DNA of 64,000 nt, taken from NCBI GenBank assembly GCA_004835665.1, contig RBKR01000001.1:1984001-2048000 (forward strand), read 5' to 3'. Of the stretch, positions 22,823 through 33,639 are shown in pieces. A program made the position numbers and the translations under genes. Source of the stretch: Phoma sp. XZ068. Its lineage: Eukaryota; Ascomycota; Dothideomycetes; Pleosporales; Didymellaceae. The notes below the pieces were generated by a model. The model ran no database searches. It worked only from the letters and a program-made list of their open reading frames with translations, and was not told the DNA's origin. Positions within the stretch are counted from its first letter, which is position 1; every line of letters begins with the position of its first letter.

Positions 22823-25800
22823 CTAGTTGCCCTGGGCCATGACATCGACATATCGTCCGCCCTTCTTCTTCTTTGCTGCCGCTCCCTTCCTTGGCTGCGC
22901 GGCCCCGAGCAAGTCATCGATACTGCTGGCGTTGCTCATGCTGGTGCTAGGTCGTGAAGGCGGCCCAGAAGCGAGAGGTGGTCGTGCCAGCATGGGCGGC
23001 TTGGGTCCGCCCTCATTGTCTGAAGGAACGCCAGGTGTACTTGCTCGGGAAGGTATGCCCATAGGTGGTGGCATCGACGAGCTCCTTGGCGGCATCGACG
23101 TCGGCGGTCGCAGACCCGCAGACGGAGGTCCCATGGGCGGTGTGCCACCAGATGCACTCCTAGGACCTGCTGGTGGCCCACCTCGGGGCGGAGGAGGTGT
23201 GGCGGTGGGCTTGCCTGTGTCCGTGGCACCCGCTTTTTTGTTGATCCACTTCTTGAGCTCAGGATCGTAGACAAAGCTGTTCTCTTCACCAAGCTTGGCC
23301 TTGATCGGACCCGGGCCCTGTTGCGGCATGTTGGGGTCCTTCTTAAACCAACCGCCAAACCAGCCCTTCTTGTTGCCTGCAGCCTCCTTGCCGCGTTTCG
23401 CATCCTCCTCGGCTGCTTTGCGGAAGGCTTCCTCTGTCGCACGATCTGCCTCCGACTTGCCGCCTGACTTCGCACCGCTAATCTTGAGAGCGGAGGCGCG
23501 AGCAGCAAGGTCATCATCGTCGTCATCATCCATTATTGATTTCTTCTTCGGCTGCGGCTCGTTCTCTTCCTCCTCAGGTTCCGGCTCGTAAGGCGTGTAT
23601 GATGGTGAATCAAATGAGCTCGTAGGGGGCTCGTAACTTGTCGATGGTTGATACCCTGCAGACGTCTGCTCCTCGTTCGAAGGAGCCGGATCGTCAAAGC
23701 TGGCCTGGGGAGGCTGATATTCGCCAAATGATGGAGTCGAAGCAGAACCTTCAACCGGAGGAGTAGGTGCATATGGGCTACCGTAAGAGAGCGCCGCGCT
23801 CGGCTCGGCACGGAGAGGAGAGTAGGATTGGGTCTTACCCTGCAGCCGCTGACTGGTCGGGCTGAGCATCGCCTGACCTGGAGTGTATGGGCTCGAGGGC
23901 TGTGACGAAGGCATGTAGGTGTCCGACACGGAGCGAGCAGAGTCCATGGATGGTCGTCCTTCGGGCTCGTATCGAGAACGCTGTTCGGATGAGACTTGTG
24001 GCGCGTACGCGCTCGAAGCGTTGGACGGAGCGTATCGTGAGTTTGAAGGAGCCGATGGCTGGGTTGTAGGTACTCCATAGCCAGCATATGCACCATACAG
24101 ATCTGCATTAGACTGGGAAGGCGTGAGGCTTGGACTGTCACCGGCAATCTTGGCAAACGGACCAACTTCTGCACCGGCTGATGGGTTGGCAGAAGCATCA
24201 TCATCTTCTCCAGCAATGAAGCTGTTGAACTTCGATAGCAGAGAGCTGCTTACTTTGTCCATGCTTGGCTTCGAGATCCAAGAAGATGAGCCATCCTTTG
24301 GTGACTGGGAGAGACGTCTGCTTAGCTCGTCTAAGCTTCCAAGGAAGCTGGCGTTGTAGTAGGGCGATAGCTTGGTGACCGCCTTCATACTCAAAGCAAT
24401 GGCATCGCAGTACGCCTGCGCCTCGGTCCTGTACCCGAACTCGGCCAATCGGTAGGCGTGTGCAAGTTTGTATGATTGTAGATGCGGGAATGCAAACGAG
24501 GACGTTGGTGCTGACAGCGACAAAGCGAACTCATATACCTCGGTCAGCAACACCGGTTCCATTTCCAAGCCAAGCTCCAGTGGACTCTGTTTGTGGTTTG
24601 CGCCAAGGAGGACGATGTCAGCCTGTGGATCGTCCGCCCCATTGACGAGTGCTGCAGCGCGTGCAAAGATGAAGCAAACATGAGCAGCTTCAATGCGGTC
24701 ATACTGTGCGAGAAGTCGACCGAGCGACAACAAAGCTGCAGCATCGCCATCACTACGATTGTTCAGAATCAACGCTACAGTCTCGCGCCACTTGTCCAGG
24801 CCCTGCAGAGCGTTTTGCGTTGCACCTGCACCATCCGTGCTGACCATCTGGAAGCCAGCACGAGCCGAGGCTGGTACGAGCTCATCGATGCAGTCCTCAT
24901 GGTTGCCTGCAAATACCTCATACAACACCGCCAGAGCCTGGTGGTTGCCGCCGACCTTTTTGACCTCCTTGCGGACGAACTCCTGAACTACTTGCTTCCA
25001 GGTGTCCTTACTCAGGGTGGAAGAGAGCAGCATTGCATGGCCCCACAGCCTTTGATCGACTGCGTGCCAGACTGCCTTCTCGCGGTCACCCTTGGTAAGC
25101 AACTTCTGAAGGTCTTCGATTGCGCGAGGATCCACGGGCTCAGCTTGCAGAGTGTTTGTCCTGGAACGGCCGACGATATCAGCCGTGGTGCTGAAGGAAC
25201 CCTCAGCGTCTGCTGCATCGCCCTCGTCAGGTGCTAAAGCTTTCTTGACGGCAGCCTCAGCAGCCGGTCCCTCCAGACGCCCGTCGTTATCAACCAACAC
25301 CTGGAGAATCTTCCAGAGCACAGACTTGTCTTCGAAGCGCTTGTGTTCCTCTTTGCTCAAAGAGTGCTCGAACCCAGGTTCCTTTCGCTGGCTTTCCAGA
25401 GCTTCAAGCTTACGGCTAAGCCAACCCGAAACATCCTTCTTCTTGCCCTTGGACTTGAGTGGGCCAGGGAACTTTGTGATATCATCGGACTCAGGCAAAA
25501 CCTCCTTGATGCTTTGGATTTTGACCTCGCCGGGGCTAAGCTTGACCATCGGTGCTGATGTGCCGCCACCGTAGCGAGGGATCTGTTTTGGGAATGTAGT
25601 GACAACAGTACCGCCCAGACCCCAGGTGAAGATGGGAGCACCCTTCCACTGCTGCAATGGGTCGGCAGCACGTTCATCCGCTGGAGGAATGCTTTCATAC
25701 TCGAAGCTCAGCGATGTTTGCCTCCGGTGAGGGATACTGTTCACTGGTTTGTGGGCAACTGGCTGCTCGTTATATGTAGGACCTGGCGGCGGCGACATCA

Positions 25801-28777
25801 TTCCATAGGCGGCGCCATGGTACTCTGACGATGCGGTCATGGCTCGTGTGACTGGCTTCATACTTGCTGCAGGCGAGTGCGTGTCTGACCGTGGAGGTGA
25901 TGCATGGTACTGGGGCGTGTAGTTTCCTGTTTTCCTCGGCGAGCCAACATTGGACGATGGATGACTTCGCAGGGGCGGTGTGCCAGATCTGCTAGGGATG
26001 AACGGCTGGGATGCCGGCGCTGTCGCCCGTTCTTCAGCCTCACTGACGCCCTCCAGCGGACTTCTAAAGGGAACACGCGGAGCGTTTTCCAGTGATTGCG
26101 AGAGATGATGGCCGGGGGTAGGATCGAACGACGCTTCTGTTTGTGGAGGATGCTCCTGTTGACGCGGCATAGCATGGAACGCAAGTGGGCTGGAAGTTCG
26201 AGGTGCATATGGCTGAGAGGATGGTCGTGGAGGGCCGGCCGGTGGCTCAGACCCGTAGCGTGCATGAGCTTGTCCTTGTGCGCTGGGTGGGGCAGGCGAA
26301 TACCTTGAACTGGCCGGCGCAGAGGGAGGTGCGGGTGAGTACCGAGCATTTGCCGGTGCTGCTGCTGGGGGCGCAGGAGAGTATCTTGTTGACTGTGGTG
26401 GAGTTGGCTGCGGGACAGGCAAGCTGTTCGTTCTCGCAAGCACCGAAGGCTGCGCGGGAAACATAGGGAGCTGCTCGGGTTGTCTAAAAGGAACTGGAGC
26501 TGCAGCCGGGGCACTGCTCGAGTCTGGCAGTACTTCGTTGCGCAGACTTGACCATGAAGGCGCTCGTTCCTTTGGAGGAAATTGTGGAGGTCCTTGGGCG
26601 ACATGTGGCGGACCTTGAGCAACGTGTGGAGGGCCATGAGGAATCTGCGGCTGAGCTTGTTCATGCGGTTGAGGCGTGTAGCGTCCTGAATGCTTCTTCG
26701 GTTTGGTGGTCACAGGCAATTCAGCAAAGAAGTCTGCCGACGGTGCCCTCGCAGGGGCTACAGGCTTTGCAGGTGGCATTCCGGTCATTTGCGACTGCGT
26801 TGAGTGGCTTGACGAGGGCGGAGACATGCTCGCAACTGTCATGTTGGAAGGCGGAAGCGTGGGCCTTGGAGGCCCGGACTGAGAGGTGATACTACTGCTT
26901 CGAGGCGGCGGAGGCGGCGTGGGCTGCGCAGCTGGGACTGTAGCACGAGGCGCTGCTCGTCTCCGGGTGGTGACAATTTCGTCCGGTAGATCATAGGGCG
27001 ATGCGTAGCCTCCTTTGGCCTTGTCGGCGAAGCTCTGCCCTGAGCTTGCGATTGGAGGTCGAGCTGGCTGTTGTGACACGGGTTGACCGAAGCCATTGTA
27101 CATGGCCCCAGGAGAAGCCGCTGCGGCAGGCGCAGTATTCGTGAATTGAACACCTGTAGGGGCATAAGGATTGGCGGGTGGTGCTGGTGCAGCTGCGGCC
27201 TGCGCAGCCTGCGGTGCGTATCGGTTTGCTGTGCCTGATACAGATCTCGCTGCCGGTGCAGGCTGCTGAGCGGGGGCTGCAGGCTCATCATCCAAGAAGC
27301 CAGCGTCATCGTCGAGATCGAGATCGAGTGCGAGAGTGTCGTCGGTCTCGGGTAAAAATTCGTCGTCCAGCTCCAGGTCATCGAGGTCGAGGTCCCATTC
27401 ATCTTTAGCGGCTGGCGCGGACTCGGATTCTTGCACCACATGAGCTCCAGGAGTCTCGGTCTCGCCTTCTGGTTGCGCGGGCTCAATTGTCTTGGATGCG
27501 ACAGCTCCAAAGAAATCCTCTTGCTCGTCTGTGTGGCCCCAATCAATATCGTCTCCTGCATTACCGTCAACCGTGTTGCCAATGACGTGGTCGTCTACAG
27601 GCGCCCCTGCGTTTCCCCCGACTGAGGTGTTGCCAATCACATGATCGCCTACAGTCGTCCCTACAGCTTCAGCTAGTGGAGTCTCCAAGGGGAGGGCTTG
27701 TTGGATTGCGCCAAGATCGAATGGGTCTTCAGAGGCACCCCAGTCATCTGTCGCGGCTTCGGAATCTTTGACCAAGGGCACGCTTGCGCTCTCAACCACG
27801 GCGTCCTCCAAGATGGTGGACTCTCCTTGGTGCTCGTAGTTCTCAGCGGGGCGTTCTTGCGGTGCGCCGTCTTCCTCTTCAGACTCTTCTTCTGAGGAGG
27901 TCTCCTCTTCTGATTCCGAAGGTTCGGCTGGGCCTCGGCCTACGTGCGTCGGTGTTTGCCCATGAATGTGAACGGCATGTGTGACGCTGACGGGGGCAAC
28001 GTTCTGTTTTGGCGTTACCGGCTGGGGCGGGAGGACGGTGCTCTGTGTGGCGGTTGGGGGTGCTTCTTCCTCGTCTGACTCGTCCTCGTCCTCGTCCTCT
28101 TCAGATGTGTCTTCGCTGGAGGAAACGGGGGCAGGCGCTGTGGTTGCAGTAGGAGTAGTCGGGGCACCTGGGGCAGCACGCGTCGTGGGTGCTGGTGCAG
28201 ACGCAGGCACGGAGACTGGTGCGGGTGGAGGTGCGATTACTGGTGCAGGTGGAGGTGCGATTACTGGTGCGGGTGGAGGTGCGATTACTGGTGCAGGTGG
28301 AGGTGCGATTACTGGTGCAGGTGGAGGTGCGATTACTGGTGCAGGTGGAGGTGCGATTACTGGTGCAGGTGGAGGTGCGATTACTGGTGCAGGCGCAGAT
28401 ACGGGTGCGGGTGCGGGTGCTGGAGCTTTCGCTGGCGCTGTCTCTTCGTCGTCCGACTCGTCCTCCTCTGACTCGTCCTCTGATTCCTCCTCCTCCGACT
28501 CAGACTGCGGCGGTATCTGCCGAGGTGGAGCTTGCTGTGTCGCTGGCTGGGCGGACGGTGGTGGTGCTGGCTGGGCGGACGGTGGTGGTGCTGGCTGGGC
28601 GTGCGGTGCTGGTGCTGGCTGGGCGGACGGTGGTGGTGCTGGCTGGGCAGGCGGTGGTGGTGCTCCCGGGGCGTCCGCCTGGTGGGGTCGCAGGGCGGGA
28701 TTCCACGACGCTGCCGGGGTCGAGGGCCGTCTGTCGCCGTAGGCGTAGGAGAAGTTGGGCCCGTCTTCGTGGTCCAT
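22823..28777 (-). CDS. sec16: COPII coat assembly protein Sec16
   Basis: A single 1984-codon frame starts at ATG 28777. The N-terminal about 1000 residues are disordered, with Pro/Ala/Gln repeats and Glu/Asp/Ser-rich blocks. The central conserved domain begins near residue 1040 (FTWGLGGTVVTTFPKQIPRY). The ACE1-type helical domain spans about 1215-1510 and includes AVWHAVDQRLWGHAMLLSS and ALAVLYEVFAGNHEDCIDEL. The C-terminal third is again low-complexity, with KKGWFGGWFKKDPN, the typical Sec16 C-terminal motif. Sec16 organises ER exit sites and binds Sec23, Sec24 and the Sec13/31 cage. It is unspliced here, and its start lies 828 bases from the divergent flippase start, so the two probably share an upstream region. 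Two tandem-repeat tracts lie in the N-terminal part. Confidence 0.96.
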   Translation of the reverse strand: MDHEDGPNFSYAYGDRRPSTPAASWNPALRPHQADAPGAPPPPAQPAPPPSAQPAPAPHAQPAPPPSAQPAPPPSAQPATQQAPPRQIPPQSESEEEESEDESEEDESDDEETAPAKAPAPAPAPVSAPAPVIAPPPAPVIAPPPAPVIAPPPAPVIAPPPAPVIAPPPAPVIAPPPAPVIAPPPAPVSVPASAPAPTTRAAPGAPTTPTATTAPAPVSSSEDTSEEDEDEDESDEEEAPPTATQSTVLPPQPVTPKQNVAPVSVTHAVHIHGQTPTHVGRGPAEPSESEEETSSEEESEEEDGAPQERPAENYEHQGESTILEDAVVESASVPLVKDSEAATDDWGASEDPFDLGAIQQALPLETPLAEAVGTTVGDHVIGNTSVGGNAGAPVDDHVIGNTVDGNAGDDIDWGHTDEQEDFFGAVASKTIEPAQPEGETETPGAHVVQESESAPAAKDEWDLDLDDLELDDEFLPETDDTLALDLDLDDDAGFLDDEPAAPAQQPAPAARSVSGTANRYAPQAAQAAAAPAPPANPYAPTGVQFTNTAPAAAASPGAMYNGFGQPVSQQPARPPIASSGQSFADKAKGGYASPYDLPDEIVTTRRRAAPRATVPAAQPTPPPPPRSSSITSQSGPPRPTLPPSNMTVASMSPPSSSHSTQSQMTGMPPAKPVAPARAPSADFFAELPVTTKPKKHSGRYTPQPHEQAQPQIPHGPPHVAQGPPHVAQGPPQFPPKERAPSWSSLRNEVLPDSSSAPAAAPVPFRQPEQLPMFPAQPSVLARTNSLPVPQPTPPQSTRYSPAPPAAAPANARYSPAPPSAPASSRYSPAPPSAQGQAHARYGSEPPAGPPRPSSQPYAPRTSSPLAFHAMPRQQEHPPQTEASFDPTPGHHLSQSLENAPRVPFRSPLEGVSEAEERATAPASQPFIPSRSGTPPLRSHPSSNVGSPRKTGNYTPQYHASPPRSDTHSPAASMKPVTRAMTASSEYHGAAYGMMSPPPGPTYNEQPVAHKPVNSIPHRRQTSLSFEYESIPPADERAADPLQQWKGAPIFTWGLGGTVVTTFPKQIPRYGGGTSAPMVKLSPGEVKIQSIKEVLPESDDITKFPGPLKSKGKKKDVSGWLSRKLEALESQRKEPGFEHSLSKEEHKRFEDKSVLWKILQVLVDNDGRLEGPAAEAAVKKALAPDEGDAADAEGSFSTTADIVGRSRTNTLQAEPVDPRAIEDLQKLLTKGDREKAVWHAVDQRLWGHAMLLSSTLSKDTWKQVVQEFVRKEVKKVGGNHQALAVLYEVFAGNHEDCIDELVPASARAGFQMVSTDGAGATQNALQGLDKWRETVALILNNRSDGDAAALLSLGRLLAQYDRIEAAHVCFIFARAAALVNGADDPQADIVLLGANHKQSPLELGLEMEPVLLTEVYEFALSLSAPTSSFAFPHLQSYKLAHAYRLAEFGYRTEAQAYCDAIALSMKAVTKLSPYYNASFLGSLDELSRRLSQSPKDGSSSWISKPSMDKVSSSLLSKFNSFIAGEDDDASANPSAGAEVGPFAKIAGDSPSLTPSQSNADLYGAYAGYGVPTTQPSAPSNSRYAPSNASSAYAPQVSSEQRSRYEPEGRPSMDSARSVSDTYMPSSQPSSPYTPGQAMLSPTSQRLQGKTQSYSPLRAEPSAALSYGSPYAPTPPVEGSASTPSFGEYQPPQASFDDPAPSNEEQTSAGYQPSTSYEPPTSSFDSPSYTPYEPEPEEEENEPQPKKKSIMDDDDDDDLAARASALKISGAKSGGKSEADRATEEAFRKAAEEDAKRGKEAAGNKKGWFGGWFKKDPNMPQQGPGPIKAKLGEENSFVYDPELKKWINKKAGATDTGKPTATPPPPRGGPPAGPRSASGGTPPMGPPSAGLRPPTSMPPRSSSMPPPMGIPSRASTPGVPSDNEGGPKPPMLARPPLASGPPSRPSTSMSNASSIDDLLGAAQPRKGAAAKKKKGGRYVDVMAQGN
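28219..28390. repeat. 24-bp tandem repeat in SEC16, about 7 copies
   Basis: Seven near-identical 24-bp units encode APVIAPPP on the minus strand. Only an a/g change in the ggtgc(a/g)ggt part varies. The frame is kept because the unit is a multiple of three, so copy number can change without breaking the gene. Confidence 0.9.
28543..28665. repeat. 24-bp degenerate tandem repeat in SEC16, about 5 copies
   Basis: Units of gctgggcggacggtggtggt plus four bases encode PPPSAQPA-like octapeptides near the Sec16 N-terminus. One copy reads APAPHAQPA, so the array is older or more diverged than the neighbouring one. Confidence 0.75.
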
Positions 28778-29605
28778 TATGCAAGATTAGGAGATAGCTA
28801 AAAAGGGTATATGCAAGAACTACGGGAGTCAGCCCTATGCGCAGCGCATGGAGAGGGACCGTGGTGCATAGGACACGGCACGGTTCGGCTCGCGCGAGTA
28901 GAGAAATAGAGTGGGTTGTGTGCCTGCAGTGCGTGGGCGGGCACAGGAGGCCAGTGGTGGGCGTCGAGGCTCCTGACGTAAAGAGGATGACGGGACTCGA
29001 ACGTACCTCTACAGAGAAGCAGAAACGGCAAGCGCTATGCGTCGCGCACACGAAGAGTCGGCTGGATGGGATCCTCGGTCGACAAGGAGCGCGCAAATCA
29101 ACAATGGGCCGCAAGGGCGTGGTGCATGGCGTGCAATGCTCGATATGCTTTGGTCGCGAAAGGGACAGCTGTCTGCCGTTGCTCAAACGAGCCGTCTGCC
29201 GTCGTCGGCTCCGCATACCCTGGCCTCTTCCGCAGGGCGCCTCCGCATGCGCCACAACGCCACGCCGCAGCTGGGAGAGGTGACGCGACGGCCTTGACGC
29301 CAGGTAGACATTTGTTGCTCGTGGATATTGCGCGTACGGATACACCAGCACGGCCGCGATCGAGGCCATTCAGAACAGCCCTCGCCATACAACCCACCGC
29401 CGCCTGCACACACACACATACACGCACGCCAAACGAGACAGCTGGCCGCCTGCTGCACCCCCCATACCACCACCCCCGGACTGGCCGCGGACTCCCGAAG
29501 GCAGCTCTCGTCGCAGCAACCCGGCGCACAGCGATCGCACATGTGGTGCACATAGCCCCCACCCCTTCCCACCCCCGCCGCTGCCCTCTACGACGCCTAT
29601 GAGCC
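28778..29605. promoter_or_regulatory. Divergent upstream region of SEC16 and NEO1
   Basis: The 828 bases lie between two divergent ATGs, so this is presumably a bidirectional regulatory region. A CA-rich tract (cacacacacatacacgcacgcc) lies at about 29408..29430 and the NEO1 leader is strongly pyrimidine/C-rich. Frames on both strands here are composition artefacts. Confidence 0.55.
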
Positions 29606-32600
29606 ATGTCCGCCCCGCATGAATACCACCAGCCCAACGCCCCAGACGAGGACTCCGACCTCGAACTCGACCTCGAGGAGCTCGACCCACTCGCCGGCCG
29701 CCTACGTCCGTCCGAGTCACCCCCGCGCCGCCCGTCGAAGGAGCAGCGGAGGCCGTACCACGAGCTCGGCGCACGGATACCGCTCAGGAACCTGCGAGTA
29801 GGCAGACTGCGAGGGAACAGGAGGAAAGAAGAGCCGGAAGACGAGGACCTGAGAGGCCTGATAGACGACGACGAGCGAGAGAACCGCAACTCGGCCGGCA
29901 GCTATGGCCAGTCTGGCGACGACGATTCACCGCTGCTGCCTGCCAGCACCAGCTCTCGCCGCCCGGCACACCGCAAGCCGAGCGCCTTGTCGAAGCTGAG
30001 CGCTGGTCTCCGCCTGCCCAGCTTCCTCTCCAAGCAAGATGCTGGCTCTATCCAACTCGGCGATGGTGGTGGAGACGACGACGCGGACGAGGAGCACGAC
30101 CCTACCACCCAACGCACCATCTCCGTGGGCGCACTTCAGACATCACGATTTCCCGCAAATGCCGTTTCCAACGCCAAATATACCCCCTGGAGCTTCCTGC
30201 CGCGCACCTTGTACAACGAGTTTTCCTTCTTCATCAACATGTATTTCTTGCTGGTAGCTTTATCGCAGATCATCAAGCCCCTTCGCCTCGGCTACCTTTC
30301 GACCTACATTGCCCCGCTGGCCTTTGTCATTTCCATCACGCTAGGGAAAGAAGCACTCGACGACATTGCCCGCCGCCGGAGAGACGCAGAAGCAAACTCG
30401 GAGGGCTACACGGTCTTGAAGTTTGAGGAAAACAGCGCCGGCAATGGCGTTGCGCCAGGGCAAGCCTCGAGCCGGAAGAAGAAGCTGAGAAAGAACAAGA
30501 AGGAAAGCGGCAGGCTGGCCGAGATTGACGACGAGGAGCAGCGCTTGTCAACCAAGGGCCTGGCCACATGCACTTACTTCGAAGTCGTAAAGCCATCCAA
30601 GAACCTGAAGGTTGGCGACGTTGTGAAGCTCGGCAAAGACCAAAGAGTGCCCGCCGATATGGTTGTGCTGAAGAGCCTTGCCGCCGACAACGCACCTGCA
30701 TCTGCACCTGCACCTGTAGACTCGGCCCCCAGCAATGAGACTGCCATGCTCATTGATGGGGAGGACAGTGATGCACCTCAGGCCCAACCAGCAAAGGTGG
30801 AGAGCGCTGCTTCCACTGGGCCTTCAGGCGAAGCCTTCATCCGTACAGATCAACTCGATGGTGAGACTGATTGGAAGCTGCGTCTATCGTCACCCTTGAC
30901 GCAAAATCTGCACATTGGCGAGTATACCCGCCTTCGCGTTGTCGCAGGTAAACCAGACAAGAAAGTGAACGAATTCTACGGCACGGTCGAGCTGCACCCA
31001 AAACGCCAACGACAGTATGATCCTCACGAGGCTGAGCAGTCTTCAAGCGACGAGGTACAGTCTGCGCCACTTGGCATTGACAACACTATCTGGGCAAACA
31101 CAGTAGTAGCCTCGAGCTGCAGTCTGCTTGCTGTTGTTGTCTACACTGGTCCTCAGACACGGCAGGCTTTGTCAACATCGCCTTCGCGCTCGAAGACGGG
31201 TCTGCTGGAACTCGAGATCAATGCTCTCACGAAGTGGCTCTGCGTCTTCACACTTTCGCTGTCCTTTATTCTGGTAGCACTAGCTGGCTTCCGCGAGATC
31301 GAGGGCCGTGTATGGTACGTCAACATGATGCGGTTCTTGATCCTCTTCTCCACCATTGTACCCGTCGGTCTGCGTGTCAATCTCGACATGGGCAAGTCGG
31401 TATATGCCTGGTTCATCGAGCATGATGAGAGCATCAAAGGCACGGTGGTCAGGACCAGCACGATCCCGGAAGATCTCGGCCGGATTGAGTACCTACTGAG
31501 TGACAAGACTGGTACTTTGACCCAGAATGGTATGTTGAGCGGACCTTGTTACCATACTACAGCTAACGTGTTCAGAAATGGCGATGAAGAAGATCCACGT
31601 TGGAACAGTGTCCTATGCCAACGAAGCAATGGACGAAGTTTCTTCATACGTCCGACAATGCTTTACACCTCCTGCAGGCGAAGATCCCTCCCTTGTAACT
31701 CCGTCGTCAGCGTATACAGTACCCCTCACTTCAGCCACTCGCACACGCCGAGAAATAGGGTCCCGAGTCCGCGATGTAGTGCTAGCTCTTGCCCTCTGCC
31801 ACAATGTCACGCCCACCACCGAGGAAGAAAACGGAGAGATAGTCACTACATATCAGGCGTCGTCTCCTGATGAGATTGCCATTGTTCGCTGGACAGAGGC
31901 TGTTGGCTTGAAACTCCTTCAGCGTGACCGAGAGTCAATGACCCTAGAGTCGGTCAACAGCGGCAACGCTGTTGTTCGAGTTCGCATCCTCAACACCTTT
32001 CCTTTCACATCTGAAGGCAAACGTATGGGTATTGTCGTTAAGTTCTACCATGGTCCCGTCACATCGCCCTCTGATGAAGATGGTGAAATCTGGTTCTATC
32101 AGAAGGGTGCTGACACTGTAATGACTTCAATCGTTGCTGCAAACGACTGGCTCGACGAGGAGACTGCGAACATGGCAAGAGAAGGACTCCGTACTTTAGT
32201 CGTGGGTCGCAAGAAACTCTCTGCGCAGACCTACCAAGACTTCTCAAGCAAACTCGCACAAGCATCACTAGCCCTACAGAACCGCGACACAGGTATAGCA
32301 GATGTGGTGAGCGAGTATCTCGAGCGCGATCTCGAACTCCTTGGCGTCACCGGTGTCGAAGACAAGCTACAGAAAGATGTCAAGCCCTCCCTCGAGCTCC
32401 TCCGTAACGCCGGTATCAAGATCTGGATGTTGACTGGTGACAAAGTCGAAACCGCCCGCTGCGTAGCTGTGAGCTCCAAACTTGTCGCCAGAGGTCAATA
32501 CATCCACACCATCCAGAAACGTACGTTCCGTCTCACACATCCTCTCACCTCCACTAACAATTGCAACAGTGAAGCGCAAAGACCTCGCCCACTCATCCCT

Positions 32601-33639
32601 CGACTTCCTCCGCGGCAAAACCGACGCTTGCTTGCTCATCGACGGCGAGTCCCTCGCACTCATGCTGACCCACTACCGGCAAGAGTTCATCTCCATTGCG
32701 GTCCAGCTCCCCACCGTGGTCGCCTGTCGCTGCTCGCCAACCCAAAAGGCAGACGTCGCGCGCCTGATCCGCTCCTACACCAAGAAACGCGTCTGCTGCA
32801 TCGGCGACGGCGGAAACGACGTTTCCATGATCCAAGCCGCCGACGTCGGCGTCGGTATCGTCGGCAAAGAGGGTCGACAAGCCTCTCTCGCAGCAGACTT
32901 CAGCATTGAGCAATTCTGCTACCTAGTCAAACTGCTGGTCTGGCACGGCAGAAACAGCTACAAACGCAGCGCAAAGCTCAGTCAATTCGTCATCCACCGC
33001 GGCCTCATCATCTCCATCTGCCAAACCGTCTACTCCATCGCCACCGCCTTCGAGCCCAACGCCCTCTACAAAGATTGGTTGCTCGTCGGCTACAGCACAA
33101 TCTACACCATGATGCCCGTCTTCTCGCTCGTCCTCGACCGCGACGTCGACGAAAGCGTCGCAAACCTCTACCCGGAGCTCTACGCGGAGCTAAAAACCGG
33201 CCGCAGCCTAAGCTACAAAAGCTTCTTCATCTGGGTCGCCGTCTCCATCTACCAAGGCTCCATGATCCAAGGGCTCTCCCAACTCCTCGTCGGCGTCGGC
33301 GAAGACTCAACCACAATCTTCGCCCGCATGGTCAGCGTCTCCTTCTCCGTCCTCGTCCTAAACGAACTCATCATGGTCGCCATGGAAGTCACAACCTGGC
33401 ACTGGCTCATGATCGCCAGCATCCTCGGCACAGGCGGCATTTACTTCGGCTCCATCCCCTTCCTGGGCGGCGGCGGCACAGAGGCAGGCGGCTATTTCGA
33501 TCTCGGGTACGTCGCGAGTGTGGATTTCTGGTGGAAGGCGGCTGTTATTGCGGCGATTTCGTTGTTGCCGCCGTATGCGGTGAAGATTGTGGGGAGGACG
33601 TTGAAGCCGCCGAGTTATAGGAAGGTGCAGGGTGTATAG
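29606..33639 (+). CDS. neo1: P4-type ATPase, Neo1/ATP9-like phospholipid flippase
   Basis: Exons 29606..31529, 31576..32520 and 32570..33639 encode 1312 residues, with introns of 46 and 49 nt. The cytosolic N-terminus is acidic and disordered. The P4 core starts near residue 190 (TPWSFLPRTLYNEFSFFINMY). The phosphorylation motif DKTGTLTQN has its Asp at 633 and is interrupted right after by intron 1. DELDGETDW-type A-domain sequence is seen as DQLDGETDWKLR. KIWMLTGDKVETA and CIGDGGNDVSMIQAADVGVGI follow, and the protein ends with the usual TM block. The best match is the Neo1 class (Golgi/endosome PE/PS flippase that needs no Cdc50), based on the short NEMAMKKIHVGTVSY region after the DKTG motif and the layout. 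The protein is longer than yeast Neo1 (1151), mostly at the N-terminus and in the loop after the second TM pair. Confidence 0.95.

Noticed and set aside
28219..28390. CRISPR-like array
   Set aside because: The repeats are directly adjacent with no spacers and lie in-frame in a eukaryotic gene.
27981..28742. Plus-strand Gly/Ala/Ser repeat protein opposite SEC16
   Set aside because: It is the reverse reading of the Pro/Ala/acidic repeats of Sec16, with no start context or domain.
28991..29020. gggactcgaac resembling a tRNA T-loop on the minus strand
   Set aside because: No matching acceptor stem, anticodon arm or Pol III box A could be placed at the right distance.
33075..33620. Plus-strand Arg/His/Pro-rich frame inside NEO1
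   Set aside because: It is the +1 shadow of the flippase C-terminal exon with no independent support.
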